A stretch of DNA of 60,525 nucleotides from Bacteroidota bacterium (GTDB lineage Bacteria > Bacteroidota > Bacteroidia > Chitinophagales > Chitinophagaceae), in contig JABDEZ010000005.1 in the NCBI GenBank assembly GCA_013286835.1, positions 1 to 60,525 of the forward strand, written 5' to 3'. Positions 1 to 10,470 of the stretch are shown one piece after another; position 1 is the first letter of the stretch; each line of letters opens with the position of its first letter. The notes beneath the pieces were generated by a model that saw only the letters and a program-made list of their open reading frames with translations, was not told where the DNA came from and did not search any database. Position numbers and translations under genes: made by a program.

Positions 1-360
1 GCTATAGACAGCAACGCCAATAACAGCACAGAGCCTTCTGATGGATTGACCACATACCCTGCTAATGGTACAGTATATAAGTTTACTCCTAAAAACACAG
101 GTTTAGACAACGTGGGTATTGCTTTAAAAGGTATTGAAGTTTATCCTACATTGGCTGCTGGTACAGTTTATATATTAAACACTGCAGGCAATAATATAAG
201 CTATGATTTGCTATCCATAACCGGTGCAGTTGTAACCAGCAATATCACTTTGGCAAATGGTAAAAATACTATCAACATCAGCACGCTGACGCCGGGTATG
301 TATATCATCAAAGCTGTAGGGCCACATGGCCAGGGTTTATATAAGTTTGTAAAAGAATAA
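1..360 (+). CDS. C-terminal end of a T9SS type A sorting domain protein (5' truncated by window edge)
   Basis: Frame 1 is open from base 1 (the listed M at 46 is a TTG); C-terminus VYILNTAGNNISYDLLSITGAVV...ISTLTPGMYIIKAVGPHGQGLYKFVKE matches the T9SS type A CTD pattern. Confidence 0.8.
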   Translation, partial: AIDSNANNSTEPSDGLTTYPANGTVYKFTPKNTGLDNVGIALKGIEVYPTLAAGTVYILNTAGNNISYDLLSITGAVVTSNITLANGKNTINISTLTPGMYIIKAVGPHGQGLYKFVKE

Positions 361-468
361 TGACCAACATTTAATATCGTAGTTCTTAATATTAGTAAAT
401 AATAGTATTACTTTGCATTTGCACAGCATATAAAAATGCTGCTGTTCCTAATTAAAAATTTTGAGGTT

Positions 469-2220
469 ATGGATCAATCAGTCCTTTTGAGCTTAGAGTC
501 ATGGTGGAGTGAAGTTTCTTTTGAAGGTAAAGACAATTTTACCATAGGAGACAACGGAGAAATAATACTGAAGGCATTGCCGGGTGGTAAAGAGCGGGTA
601 GTAGCAACCGTAAGTGCAGAGACCGCCGCTGCTATTTTAAAAACACTTACTGAGAAATTTGCTGAGGCTGAAGCCCGTGCAAAAGAACTGGAAACAGAGT
701 GGGTACAGGCCGACGATAAACTAAAACTGCAAGGCAAAGTAGAGCGTCTTAAAGACTATCTGCAGCATGCGGTAGCAGTGGGCAACTATGGCCCTATTTT
801 CGCGCTGGTGGCAGACTGGGAAAAGACCTTGTATGAACTTAGCGAAGAAAATTATAAAGAACGCCTTCGGGTAATAGAGCAGGCTGAAACGCTTGCCGAT
901 AGTGACAGCTGGAAAGAAACTACGCAGGCTTTTAAAGACCTTGCCGAAAAGTGGAAAACCATGGGCAACATCTCTAAAGCAAAGAGCGATGTACTATGGA
1001 ATAGGATGGAAGCTGCACGTTCCAAATTTTACGATCGTAAGCGTACCAACCATGAGCAGCATGAGCAGGAAATGCTACGCAACCTGGATCTTAAGATGGA
1101 ACTGGTAGAGCTTGCTGAAGGCAGTGCACTATCAGAAAAGTGGAAGGCATCTACCGAAGATTTCCGCCAGTGGATGGAACGCTGGAAAGCTACAGGCCGT
1201 ACCGTTGCAGATAAGAACGAAGAACTATGGCAACGTTTCATAACAGCCAAGAATACTTTTTACGATCGCAAGAAGGTACATTTTGACCAGATACAGGGCG
1301 AGCAGGAACAGAACTATGCACAAAAACTGGCGCTGCTGGAAAGGGCAGAACAGCTAAAGGATAGTACCGAATGGGGAGCCACATCGCAAGCATATGCTAC
1401 ACTTATGGAAGAATGGAAGGCCATAGGCAAGGTGCCGCTTGAAAAAGCAGATGAATTGTGGAACAGGCTTACTGCTGCAAAAGACCAGTTTTTCCAGGCC
1501 AAGAAAAGCCACTTTGGTACCGTGAAGGTGACACAGGACGATAACCTGGCGCAGAAACGTGCTATATTAAAACGTGCAGAAGCATTAAAGAACAGTACCC
1601 GCTGGCGCGAAGCTACCGAGGAGCTGAACGAGCTGATGGACGAATGGAAGAAGATAGGCCCCGTAGCACGCGAACACAGCAATGCCATATGGGAAGAATT
1701 TATACAGGCGCGCAAACACTTCTTTAACCGCAAAGATGCTAACCGCGATGAACGAAAGGTACAGGCTGAAAAGACAGTACACATCCGTAACGAGCAGGTA
1801 CGTGGCTTTGTAACCAAACTACAGGAAGAAATAAGGGAAGAAGAAGAGCGCATCGCCGATTTCAGGAATGATCTTCAAAATGTAACTCCCGGTCGCAAGG
1901 CTGAAGAATTGCGCAAGCACCTCGGCAACCTCATATCCCAGGGCGAAGAAACAATAGCCCGTAAGGTTAAGAAACTGGAGGAAGCTAAACGCGACGCCGC
2001 GCAGCTCGACGCCAAAGAAAAACCTAAGAAGGAAACCGCAACACCTGCAGCACCACAACCTGTAGCAGAAAATACTAATACTGCAACACCTGCGGCAGAA
2101 GAAAACACAGCACCTCAAGTTACTACTGAAACAGACGTGGAAACTCCTGCAAACAATACAGACGTTGAAACCGGAACAGAAAGTACCAATACTTCAGTCG
2201 AAGGCGGCACAGAAGAATAG
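469..2220 (+). CDS. DUF349 domain-containing protein
   Basis: ATG at 469; repeated units W...LWNR...A...FYDRK..H; coiled, acidic C-terminal tail; typical Bacteroidota DUF349 repeats. Confidence 0.85.
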   Translation: MDQSVLLSLESWWSEVSFEGKDNFTIGDNGEIILKALPGGKERVVATVSAETAAAILKTLTEKFAEAEARAKELETEWVQADDKLKLQGKVERLKDYLQHAVAVGNYGPIFALVADWEKTLYELSEENYKERLRVIEQAETLADSDSWKETTQAFKDLAEKWKTMGNISKAKSDVLWNRMEAARSKFYDRKRTNHEQHEQEMLRNLDLKMELVELAEGSALSEKWKASTEDFRQWMERWKATGRTVADKNEELWQRFITAKNTFYDRKKVHFDQIQGEQEQNYAQKLALLERAEQLKDSTEWGATSQAYATLMEEWKAIGKVPLEKADELWNRLTAAKDQFFQAKKSHFGTVKVTQDDNLAQKRAILKRAEALKNSTRWREATEELNELMDEWKKIGPVAREHSNAIWEEFIQARKHFFNRKDANRDERKVQAEKTVHIRNEQVRGFVTKLQEEIREEEERIADFRNDLQNVTPGRKAEELRKHLGNLISQGEETIARKVKKLEEAKRDAAQLDAKEKPKKETATPAAPQPVAENTNTATPAAEENTAPQVTTETDVETPANNTDVETGTESTNTSVEGGTEE

Positions 2221-2242
2221 TACCCTCTTGTAATCATATTGA

Positions 2243-2270
2243 AATAGCCCGGGCCATCGTCCGGGCTATT
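2243..2270. terminator. Rho-independent-like hairpin downstream of the DUF349 gene
   Basis: AATAGCCCGG-gccatcgt-CCGGGCTATT followed by attttaa. Confidence 0.75.
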
Positions 2271-2311
2271 ATTTTAAGTACATTTTAAGTGTAGTAGTGA
2301 TAACACGCCAT

Positions 2312-2860
2312 TTACTTCGTTTCTACGTACATCTGTATTACATCAACATACTCGCCCGATGGTTGTTTGGCTGCTTTGATGTGTCGCCCCTCTTCTATAA
2401 ATCCTAACGACCGGTACAGCTCAATGGCCTTCTGGTTGGTATGAAAAACATTGAGAAATACCTTTTCAATATGCGCATTTCCTTTTGCCCATTCCAATAA
2501 CGTTTCAACAAGCTTCCTGCCTATTCCCATGCCTTGGTAGTTTGGGTGCACACTCACACCAAACTCACCCGTATGCGCAAATTTTTTCTTAGCATGCGCA
2601 GCCAGTGAAAGTAATCCCACAATTACATTATCTGCTTCAGCTATCAATATAATAGAGTCAGGATTTTGAGCAGAACTTCTGATCCATGCTTGCTCTTGCT
2701 CAACAGTCATCGTAAATTCTTCCGGTGTAGTCACTACCTGGTCGGTTGAGGGAAACAGTACTTTAGCAAAATGGATAATGCCTTCCGCATCACTTTCTAT
2801 CGGTTGTCTGATCGTAAATTTTATGCCGCCTTTTGCCTGGTAGTTATTCATTCGTTTCAA
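2312..2860 (-). CDS. GNAT family N-acetyltransferase
   Basis: FGVSVHPNYQGMGIGRKLVETLLEWAK...NVFHTNQKAIELYRSLGFIEEGR: acetyl-CoA binding motif and C-terminal GNAT signature. Confidence 0.9.
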   Translation of the reverse strand: MKRMNNYQAKGGIKFTIRQPIESDAEGIIHFAKVLFPSTDQVVTTPEEFTMTVEQEQAWIRSSAQNPDSIILIAEADNVIVGLLSLAAHAKKKFAHTGEFGVSVHPNYQGMGIGRKLVETLLEWAKGNAHIEKVFLNVFHTNQKAIELYRSLGFIEEGRHIKAAKQPSGEYVDVIQMYVETK

Positions 2861-2900
2861 AAATTGTCTATCTAAAACTACAACAAAGCTCCAATCGGTG

Positions 2901-3296
2901 TCAAAGATTAAACGCTAATCCCATCTCCTTACTTTTTCGTGCTATAAGACTGATCTTATGATGGCGGTTATGGTCATGTATTATTCCGCCTATTGCCAAG
3001 CCTCCGCCCACTGCAAAAACTAATATACCAATGCCTGCCACCACTTCCCCCTCAGGGAATAAATTATTTAAGGTGGCTTGTTCATGGGCAGCTTCAACAA
3101 GCCCGCCAACTATCATACCCGCTCCTATCCCAGAAAGAACTATACCCGTCGTATGTGCGCCACACCATTTTTTAGGCTTGTTATTACGAGGAGAAATAAC
3201 CCCATTGTCACTATCGTACTTGTCCTCATAGCTTTGAGCCAAGGCCAGGGAATTGCTGAACAGGAAAATAAACAGTAACAGGATTACAGGTTTCAT
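2901..3296 (-). CDS. hypothetical protein with signal peptide and glycine-rich TM helices
   Basis: 131 aa ORF; N-terminal signal sequence; two hydrophobic Gly-rich segments. Confidence 0.55.
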   Translation of the reverse strand: MKPVILLLFIFLFSNSLALAQSYEDKYDSDNGVISPRNNKPKKWCGAHTTGIVLSGIGAGMIVGGLVEAAHEQATLNNLFPEGEVVAGIGILVFAVGGGLAIGGIIHDHNRHHKISLIARKSKEMGLAFNL

Positions 3297-3352
3297 AAGT
3301 TTTGATTTAACATCCTATGAAAATTAATCAATTTTACAGTATCAACTATAAA

Positions 3353-3382
3353 TGAAAATATCCGCACCTGGCGGATATTTTC
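3353..3382. terminator. Hairpin between the MFP gene end and the hypothetical gene
   Basis: TGAAAATATCCGC-acctg-GCGGATATTTTCA inverted repeat. Confidence 0.6.
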
Positions 3383-3404
3383 ACAAAGTTATATTGTTCA
3401 ATGT

Positions 3405-4487
3405 TTATAATTTATCCCCTTCCTTCACCTGGTAACTACCATTAGTTACTATTGCTTCACCTGCATGCAGGCTGCCAAATACTTCTGTGCTGTCAGCATG
3501 TTCATTGCCTTGCGCAACATTCACTAAATGGGCAGCGCCTTCTTGGTTTACAATTATATACTTACGTTCCGTAGTAGTTACAATAGCACTCTTAGGTACT
3601 ACATAGGCATTTGCATTACCGCTTGTAGGTAGGGTTACCTCGGCATACATCCCCGCCTTAAAAATGTTATTAGGGTTCAGCACATCAATTTCTATTGCTT
3701 CAGCGCGGTAGCTATTGCTTAGGCTTTCTGATGAGCGGGATACCTTTCCGTGAAAATCCTGTCCGGGCAGTGCATTCACTTTAAAATGTACTTCATCACC
3801 ATCGTTCACCTGCGCACTATACTGTTCAGGTATATTTACTGCAAGGCGCAGCTTAGATTGTTGTTGTAGTACAAGCATAGGTTTTGCCTCTTGCGCACCA
3901 GGCCCGGCCAGTGCACCTGGGTGTACATTGCGTTCTGTTATTACACCATCAAAAGGTGCAGTTACCGTGAGGTAGCTTTTTATGGTTTCCTGTGCTTTGT
4001 AGTTCGAATATTCACCTTGTGCTGTAGCGCTGTCACCATGCATTTTAGATGCTGCAGCATCCAGGTCGTAAGCTGCAATGGTTCCGGGAGTCTTACTGGT
4101 TTCCAGCAGGCGGTGGTAGCGGTCCTTACTGGTTACATACACAGCTTCAGCCTGTGTATATTTCAGCTTTGCGGCTGCTACTTGTTGCTCTATTTCCGGG
4201 GCTTCAAGTGTTAGCAATACCTGTCCCTTCTTCACTACAGAGCCGCGGTCGACAGTAACCGTTTTTACGAAGCCATTTACTTTGGGGAATATCTGTACAA
4301 ATTCAAATGGCTGCATCACGCCCGGCAATTGCACATTGCTGCTTATCTGCCGCATCTGTAGCTGCATGGTTTTATAAACTTTTGCAGCTGGCGGAGCTTC
4401 TGTTTTTTTATGCTCTTCCTTACCCCCGCATGCAGCGAAAGAAAAGGTAATGGCCAGTGCTATTATTATTTGAGATCTCTTTGTCAT
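3405..4487 (-). CDS. Efflux RND transporter periplasmic adaptor subunit (MFP)
   Basis: Lipoprotein-like N-terminus (FAACGGKEE); GFVKTVTVDRGSVVKKGQVLLTLEAPE biotinyl-lipoyl-like domain; VTAPFDGVITERNVHPGALAG. Confidence 0.92.
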   Translation of the reverse strand: MTKRSQIIIALAITFSFAACGGKEEHKKTEAPPAAKVYKTMQLQMRQISSNVQLPGVMQPFEFVQIFPKVNGFVKTVTVDRGSVVKKGQVLLTLEAPEIEQQVAAAKLKYTQAEAVYVTSKDRYHRLLETSKTPGTIAAYDLDAAASKMHGDSATAQGEYSNYKAQETIKSYLTVTAPFDGVITERNVHPGALAGPGAQEAKPMLVLQQQSKLRLAVNIPEQYSAQVNDGDEVHFKVNALPGQDFHGKVSRSSESLSNSYRAEAIEIDVLNPNNIFKAGMYAEVTLPTSGNANAYVVPKSAIVTTTERKYIIVNQEGAAHLVNVAQGNEHADSTEVFGSLHAGEAIVTNGSYQVKEGDKL

Positions 4488-4552
4488 AGTTTTTCTGATT
4501 ATTGAGTTGTATCAAGACAATAAGCCATTGATACCAATGCTCATTATATAGT

Positions 4553-7500
4553 TTATAACTGTTTGGGGTGAATGTCTGTCTTGTTTACTTGTTTGGATAA
4601 ATGCTTTTCCGGCAATAAAGACACCGATTTTAAAGTTGCCTTTTGTTGCAGCCATGTGTAGCATTGTGGCACAATGAATAGTGCTGCAAAAGTAGAGGCA
4701 ATAAGCCCCCCAATGATTGCCCTGCCCAAAGGCGCTGTTTGGTCGCCCGATTCTCCCAGTCCACTGGCCATGGGTATCATACCCACTATCATTGCAAGGC
4801 TGGTCATTAGTATGGGGCGTAGTCTTATTGCAGCGCTCGATATCGCTGCCCTTGCTACATCGTTGTTAAATTCAAACCGCAGCTTTTCTGCATTGGTCAC
4901 TATCAGTATCGCATTAGCCACAGATACACCTACCGACATGATAATACCCATGTACGATTGCAGGTTCAACGTAGAGCCTGTGAGTAACAATAGAGCCAGC
5001 GCGCCAAGTATCACAGCTGGTATAGAAGACAGTACAGCAAGCGATGCCCTGAACGATTGATAGTTGGCCGATAGTAGTAAGAAGATAACAATAATGGCCA
5101 TTAGCAAACCACTTTGCAGGCTGTCAAGTGTTTCCGTAAGCAAGTTCGACATGCCTTTTACATCTACTCTCACTCCCCTTGGTAAAGCACCAAGAGACTT
5201 GATGGCTTTAAGTACTTCATGAGTACCGCTGCCTAGGTCTTTCTTGTATAGGTTGGCGCTTACTGTTATAAATCTTCTTGGGCCACTGCGGTCATATTCT
5301 CCGGGCACAGTATCCATCTCAAAGGTTGCTACATCTTGCAATACAAGCCCCGTTTGCCCCACCTGTAGGGGTATTTCTTTAAGGTCATTTATATTGTTCA
5401 TTATGTATGGCGCTACCTGTGCCTGCACCTGGTAGGTGTATGCATTTTTTGTATCCAGCCACAGATTTTTTTCAGTGTACCTGCTCGACGATGTGAAATC
5501 TGCTACCGACCTTGATACATCCTGCAGCTTCAATCCCATCTGGGCTATTTTGTATCTGTCCAGTACTATTTTTACAGTCGGGTATTTTAAAGGTTGTTCT
5601 ATCTGTACATCCCGCATAAAGGGTACTTTCTTCAGTTCACTAACCAGCTTGTTTGCACAGTTTTCTATGTCCTGCATATCCTTTCCGCCAACCTCTACCT
5701 CTATGGGTGTGGAGGCACCCTGGCTCATTATCTTTTCTGTAAGCTCTATGGGCTCAAAAGAGATTTTTACGTCTGGGAGTTTATCATGCATGGTGTTGCG
5801 AAACAGATCCTGGAACTTATCCTTACCCATTTTAAAATGCTCATCCAGTTGTATTTGTACCGAGGCTTCATGCATGCCGCTGTTAAATACATACAAGTTA
5901 GCTGTGGCATAGTTGGGCGGCATCATACCTACATATGCAGAGCTGATCTCCACATGATTGTCTGTTATGCTGTCCAGCAAATGCAGTACATCGTGCATCA
6001 TTGTCTCAGTTCGTTCCAGTCTGGTTCCATCAGGCATACGCAGTTTTATCTGGTATTGTCCATTATTGGTTTTAGGCAAAAGGTCTTTTCCTATCCACAC
6101 AAAAAAACATCCGGCGAGTCCTAGAACAATAATAAGATAGATGCTTACATTCCGCTTTTTATTCCTGATACTTTTTCTAAGTATCCATTCAAAACGGGTT
6201 TTTAGGTGTTCAAAAAAATTGGCTTTCGCCGGTTCTTTTGCATGCGTACCATTGGTTGTGCTTACAGCATGTTCACCTGTAGTCACGTGGTGCTGGTACA
6301 TACCTTCTTTCAGCAACCAGTTAGATATGATAGGTACAAGGGTTTGCGATAAAAGAAAGGATGCTATCATAGCAAATCCTACGGATAATGATAGGGGTAA
6401 AAACATAGCCCTTGGTACTCCCGTCATCAATCCAGCAGGCACAAATACAGCCAATATACTCAACAGTATAAGTAGTTTGGGTAATGCTATTTCCTCACAT
6501 GCTTCCAGTATAGCCTTTCGTTTGGGCTTACCCATTTCCAGGTGTTGGTGTATGTTTTCTATCGTCACAGTACTTTCATCTACCAATATTCCTATGGCAA
6601 GTGCAAGGCCCCCCAGGGTCATAATGTTTATGGTCTGTCCAAATATCTTGAGCAGAAAAACCGCGCTGAAAATAGCAAGCGGTATAGTGATCACTACTAT
6701 AATGCAACTGCGCCAATCGCGCAAGAAAAGCAGTATCATCAAAGCCGTAAGCACAGCGCCTATAACACCTTCCGAAATAATACTTTTTACGGAATTGATA
6801 ACAAATATGGACTGGTCAAATTCGTAACTGATGTGTACATCCTCTGGCAGCAGGCTTTGCATTTCTGGTATTTTTGCCTTCAGGCTCTTTACCACTTCCC
6901 ACGTCGATGCATCTGGCGTCTTCACTATAGGCATGTAAATAGATCGCTTCCCGTTTACCAATGCATATCCCGTTGTTACGTCCGATGCATCTTCTATTGT
7001 TGCCAGGTCGTGGAGGAATATTGTATTGGTGTTGTCCGATCTTACGGGTATATCTCCAAAGGCCTCTACAGTGCTTTCAAGTGCATTTGTGGTGGCCATG
7101 TAAGTAGTGTTCCCTGCACTTATATTGCCCGATGGTGCAGTTATGTTATTGTGTGTCATCACAGATACTACCTCATCTGGAGTCAGGTTATAGCTTCTTA
7201 GTTTATTCGGATCTATGTTTATAACTATAGTACGCTGGTTGCTGCCTATAGGTGGTGGTGCCGAAAGGCCGGGCACTGTAGAAAATAACGGCCTGATGCG
7301 TGTGGCTGCCATATCATGTATCTCTTCCAGGTTCCTGTCTGGGCTGCTGAATACTAATGTGCCTACAGGTAAAGAAGATGCATCAAAACGTATCACCTGC
7401 GGCGGCAATGCTCCGGGCGGGAAAAATTGCATGGCTCTGTTCAGCTGCACAGCTACCTCGGCAGATGCTTCTGCCATATCGGTACTCTCAAAGAATTGCA

Positions 7501-7780
7501 GTTTTAAAATGCTTATACCTTGTATGTTCTTGCTGCTGATGCTTTTTATACCGCTTACATACAGAAATTGATCTTGCAGTCGGGTAGAGAAAAAACCTTC
7601 CATCTGCTGAGGGGTCATACCTGCATAAGGTTCTATTACATAGATCACTGGCAGGTTAAGTTTCGGGAAAATATCTATCGGTATCGTATTCACAGCCAGG
7701 AATGAACCGAAGAACACAGCTGATATAATTACCAGTATAGTTATCGGTCTTCTTAGGGCTGCTTGTATTAAGCTCTTCAT
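4553..7780 (-). CDS. Efflux RND transporter permease subunit (AcrB/MMPL-type HAE-like)
   Basis: 1075 aa; N-terminus RRPITILVIISAVFFGSFLAVNTIPIDIFPKLNLPVIYV; GGLALAIGILVDESTVTIENI; typical 12-TM RND architecture. Confidence 0.95.
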   Translation of the reverse strand: MKSLIQAALRRPITILVIISAVFFGSFLAVNTIPIDIFPKLNLPVIYVIEPYAGMTPQQMEGFFSTRLQDQFLYVSGIKSISSKNIQGISILKLQFFESTDMAEASAEVAVQLNRAMQFFPPGALPPQVIRFDASSLPVGTLVFSSPDRNLEEIHDMAATRIRPLFSTVPGLSAPPPIGSNQRTIVINIDPNKLRSYNLTPDEVVSVMTHNNITAPSGNISAGNTTYMATTNALESTVEAFGDIPVRSDNTNTIFLHDLATIEDASDVTTGYALVNGKRSIYMPIVKTPDASTWEVVKSLKAKIPEMQSLLPEDVHISYEFDQSIFVINSVKSIISEGVIGAVLTALMILLFLRDWRSCIIVVITIPLAIFSAVFLLKIFGQTINIMTLGGLALAIGILVDESTVTIENIHQHLEMGKPKRKAILEACEEIALPKLLILLSILAVFVPAGLMTGVPRAMFLPLSLSVGFAMIASFLLSQTLVPIISNWLLKEGMYQHHVTTGEHAVSTTNGTHAKEPAKANFFEHLKTRFEWILRKSIRNKKRNVSIYLIIVLGLAGCFFVWIGKDLLPKTNNGQYQIKLRMPDGTRLERTETMMHDVLHLLDSITDNHVEISSAYVGMMPPNYATANLYVFNSGMHEASVQIQLDEHFKMGKDKFQDLFRNTMHDKLPDVKISFEPIELTEKIMSQGASTPIEVEVGGKDMQDIENCANKLVSELKKVPFMRDVQIEQPLKYPTVKIVLDRYKIAQMGLKLQDVSRSVADFTSSSRYTEKNLWLDTKNAYTYQVQAQVAPYIMNNINDLKEIPLQVGQTGLVLQDVATFEMDTVPGEYDRSGPRRFITVSANLYKKDLGSGTHEVLKAIKSLGALPRGVRVDVKGMSNLLTETLDSLQSGLLMAIIVIFLLLSANYQSFRASLAVLSSIPAVILGALALLLLTGSTLNLQSYMGIIMSVGVSVANAILIVTNAEKLRFEFNNDVARAAISSAAIRLRPILMTSLAMIVGMIPMASGLGESGDQTAPLGRAIIGGLIASTFAALFIVPQCYTWLQQKATLKSVSLLPEKHLSKQVNKTDIHPKQL

Positions 7781-7785
7781 GAAGA

Positions 7786-9189
7786 TTATTTAAAATTTTG
7801 TAAGAAAGTGTCTAATTGGCCGCTCAGGCCTGCGCGTAGGTAAAGTAGTTGTAGCATATCGTCTTGCGCAAGCACGAGGTCTGTTTCAGATTGGTTCAGC
7901 ACATACAGCGCAGTGGTCACATCGGTAAGCGTGTTTAGTCCTGCACGGTATAATGCAACCTGTTGCCCATACGCCTGTGTAGCAGAGTGCAGTCTCACTG
8001 GCAGTTCTTGCAGCTTCAGCATTGTAGTGTTATAGCCTATACCAGCCTGCTGTAGTAATCTGTTCAGCTCTAATTGTTGATTTTGTAAAGCATGTGCCGC
8101 AGCATCTGTTCTGTAACTGTTCTCTTTCAGCTCATCATGCCGGTGTTTTATATCAAACAAGTTGTAAGAAAGTGAAAGCCCAAGCAGATAATTATACCTG
8201 GTGTTGGCAGTAGCGTTAAGGGCATCAGGTGCGTACATGTCTGTGCTAGATATGCTGGAACCACGTTGCCATCCGGCACCTTCAAAAGCAACGCGAGGCA
8301 GGTATCTGTGTGCTATTACATTGCCTGTAGCTGCCTGTTGTTCGTATTGTTTTTCATACAGGTCCAGCAGCGGGTGGGTACCTGCCACGCTGTCTGCTGG
8401 CTCAAACAGTTTTATTTTATCCAGGAATGCTCCGGTAAAAATGCTGGTGTCTGGTGCCATTCCTGTAGTATCTGTGCCGGTATAACTGTGTAGGTATGCC
8501 TGGTCATATTTATAATCGCCCAGTGCTTGCAGGTAGGCTATGCGTGCTCTGGCATATTCAGCACTGGCGGTAGCACTGTCAACACCCGGTTTCAATCCAC
8601 TGTTTACCGTAGCTTTTATAGCGTTCAGTATAGTTCGGGTACGTTCCACGTTCTGCATTTCTACCTTCATCAACTGGTACTTTTTCAACCAATCCAGGTA
8701 TAGGGTGATCACGCTTTGGGAAAGTAGGTACTTGTCACTTTCCAATCCTGCTTTAGAAGCTGCCAATTGTGCCTTTGCTTCTTTTTGTTGTGCGTTGTAA
8801 TACCCAAATGTGTAGAACTGCCAATCCAGGTAGGATATAGCAATAGTGCCCGACGATAAAGATCCGTTATTGGTTGCACGTATAGATCCGGATGTAGAGG
8901 GTATTACACCCAGTGGGAAGTAAGACCCTGGAAGACTGTTAGATGTACCGGCAGTAGCTTCTCCTATCAGTCGTAATGCTGGTAGTCGGTTTCCGTTTAT
9001 TGTGGTAATGTGTGCCCTAGATGATGCCACTTCAGATTCACGCTGTAGTATTAGCGGGTAATTGGCCAAAGTTTTATTAACGGCATCGTACAGGTTCAGA
9101 GGCTGGCTATTTGCATTGGGTATAGTAGCAAATAGCACCAACCCTGCTAGGATGCACTTTTTTAGGTGCATACTTAGGTATGAATGCAT
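7786..9189 (-). CDS. TolC family outer membrane efflux protein
   Basis: 467 aa with signal peptide; coiled-coil repeats (LNLYDAVNKTLANYPLILQRESEVASSRA...; YRAGLNTLTDVTTALYVLNQSETDLVLAQDDMLQLLYLRAGLSG); adjacent to MFP and RND. Confidence 0.92.
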   Translation of the reverse strand: MHSYLSMHLKKCILAGLVLFATIPNANSQPLNLYDAVNKTLANYPLILQRESEVASSRAHITTINGNRLPALRLIGEATAGTSNSLPGSYFPLGVIPSTSGSIRATNNGSLSSGTIAISYLDWQFYTFGYYNAQQKEAKAQLAASKAGLESDKYLLSQSVITLYLDWLKKYQLMKVEMQNVERTRTILNAIKATVNSGLKPGVDSATASAEYARARIAYLQALGDYKYDQAYLHSYTGTDTTGMAPDTSIFTGAFLDKIKLFEPADSVAGTHPLLDLYEKQYEQQAATGNVIAHRYLPRVAFEGAGWQRGSSISSTDMYAPDALNATANTRYNYLLGLSLSYNLFDIKHRHDELKENSYRTDAAAHALQNQQLELNRLLQQAGIGYNTTMLKLQELPVRLHSATQAYGQQVALYRAGLNTLTDVTTALYVLNQSETDLVLAQDDMLQLLYLRAGLSGQLDTFLQNFK

Positions 9190-9258
9190 AAAATTATATG
9201 GTTGGGGCGCAAGCCCGTTAAAAAATCTTAAGAAATATAATAGAGATAACTTAATAAA

Positions 9259-9630
9259 TCAAGCCAGGCAAGCAGGTGGCCCCCGCAGCAGGTCATTGCT
9301 ATTAAGTATAGCACTTATATGCGACCTGTATAAAGAAGAGAAATAATAAATTGTAAAATCAGGTACGCGTGTACTCATCACCCACATCTCAGATTGCACA
9401 GCAGATGACGATGGGTTTACCAGTTTTTTATGAATAAATTGTCTGTGCCGACCTGGATATTTACCCGCCTCATACATTAATCCGAAAGATGCGGGTACAT
9501 GAAGGTTATTATGGACAAAATATTGGACGTGCGGTGCTGGCGGCTGCATAACATCATTGCATGCATGTGCTCCTTGCGAAAAAAGCAAGATAACCATACA
9601 CTGCAATATGAACCAAAACGGCCTGCCCAT
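9259..9630 (-). CDS. hypothetical small secreted protein upstream of the efflux genes
   Basis: 123 aa ORF, signal peptide MGRPFWFILQCMVILLFSQGAHAC, C-terminus ...LLRGPPACLA; same strand as the TolC/RND genes. Confidence 0.5.
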   Translation of the reverse strand: MGRPFWFILQCMVILLFSQGAHACNDVMQPPAPHVQYFVHNNLHVPASFGLMYEAGKYPGRHRQFIHKKLVNPSSSAVQSEMWVMSTRVPDFTIYYFSSLYRSHISAILNSNDLLRGPPACLA

Positions 9631-9726
9631 GTTTTTAATAAGAGTATACGAAATTATGCAATAATTATTTATTAAGTGTATTAGTATTTATCTTCAACAA
9701 TTCGTTAACACTAACTAAAAAAATAT

Positions 9727-9757
9727 ACAGAGATATCTTTGCAAGACATCTCTGTAT
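9727..9757. terminator. Hairpin downstream of the 9785-10360 gene
   Basis: TACAGAGAT-...-ATCTCTGTA inverted repeat. Confidence 0.5.
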
Positions 9758-9784
9758 GAAAATATTAGTGTAATCCATTAAGAA

Positions 9785-10360
9785 TTAGAACCTATTTTTT
9801 GATTCTTTATATAGTTCTTCTACTTTATAATCGTGCCTTTTCTTATCGTACTTGATCAGGTTATCTTCACGTTTACAACTCTTCAAAAGCGTTACAAATT
9901 TTTCGTTGGTAGGAGAAAATACTCTGTCAAGGTTTGCATCGTTAAGTTCATAAATATCACCACCCAATCGCCTGCTGAAATAGTATTTTATTTCAGTAGT
10001 AGGATTCAACTCTGTAGATGGGGTTCGTCCTTCGTCCATGTTAGTTTCGTCAACAAGGCGAGAATAAATGCACAGGTTTCCTAATTCCAGTACACGATAT
10101 TTATCTCCATCATAAATGCGGTATTCATTACCGTGCTTATCCCTAAATCCCCAGACGTCATTTTCTGTATATTCTGAAGATCCGCTTGTTGTTTTAACCA
10201 ACACCATGTCCGCATTATCTACACGTACATTCTTAAGTGTTGGGTCCATTTTGGGATCTTTGAATTCATCTATATTCTTTGCTACAAAAGGGAAATTTCC
10301 CTGAGCCATTGTGCAGTAAGCCATAGGCACCAGCATCAATAGCAAAACTATCTTTTTCAT
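9785..10360 (-). CDS. hypothetical secreted protein
   Basis: Internal Met with signal peptide MKKIVLLLMLVPMAYCTMAQG; 191 aa. Confidence 0.65.
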   Translation of the reverse strand: MKKIVLLLMLVPMAYCTMAQGNFPFVAKNIDEFKDPKMDPTLKNVRVDNADMVLVKTTSGSSEYTENDVWGFRDKHGNEYRIYDGDKYRVLELGNLCIYSRLVDETNMDEGRTPSTELNPTTEIKYYFSRRLGGDIYELNDANLDRVFSPTNEKFVTLLKSCKREDNLIKYDKKRHDYKVEELYKESKNRF

Positions 10361-10470
10361 TGCATTAAGTTTTTGGTTAAATATTATTGAATGTGTTACT
10401 ACTCCGGGCCCACAGGCACTGGCACTTCGTTTACAAAAAAGTGATAACAATTTTACAGTAACCAGTTATG

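Noticed and set aside
1314-1853. 179 aa minus-strand ORF inside the DUF349 gene
   Set aside because: Antisense shadow of a repetitive coding gene; Ser/Phe/Cys-rich composition expected of the reverse frame.
4674-7705. Many plus-strand ORFs (e.g. 5436-5912, 6141-6827, 6542-7201)
   Set aside because: Antisense to the well-supported RND permease; translations show no domain logic and are typical shadow ORFs.
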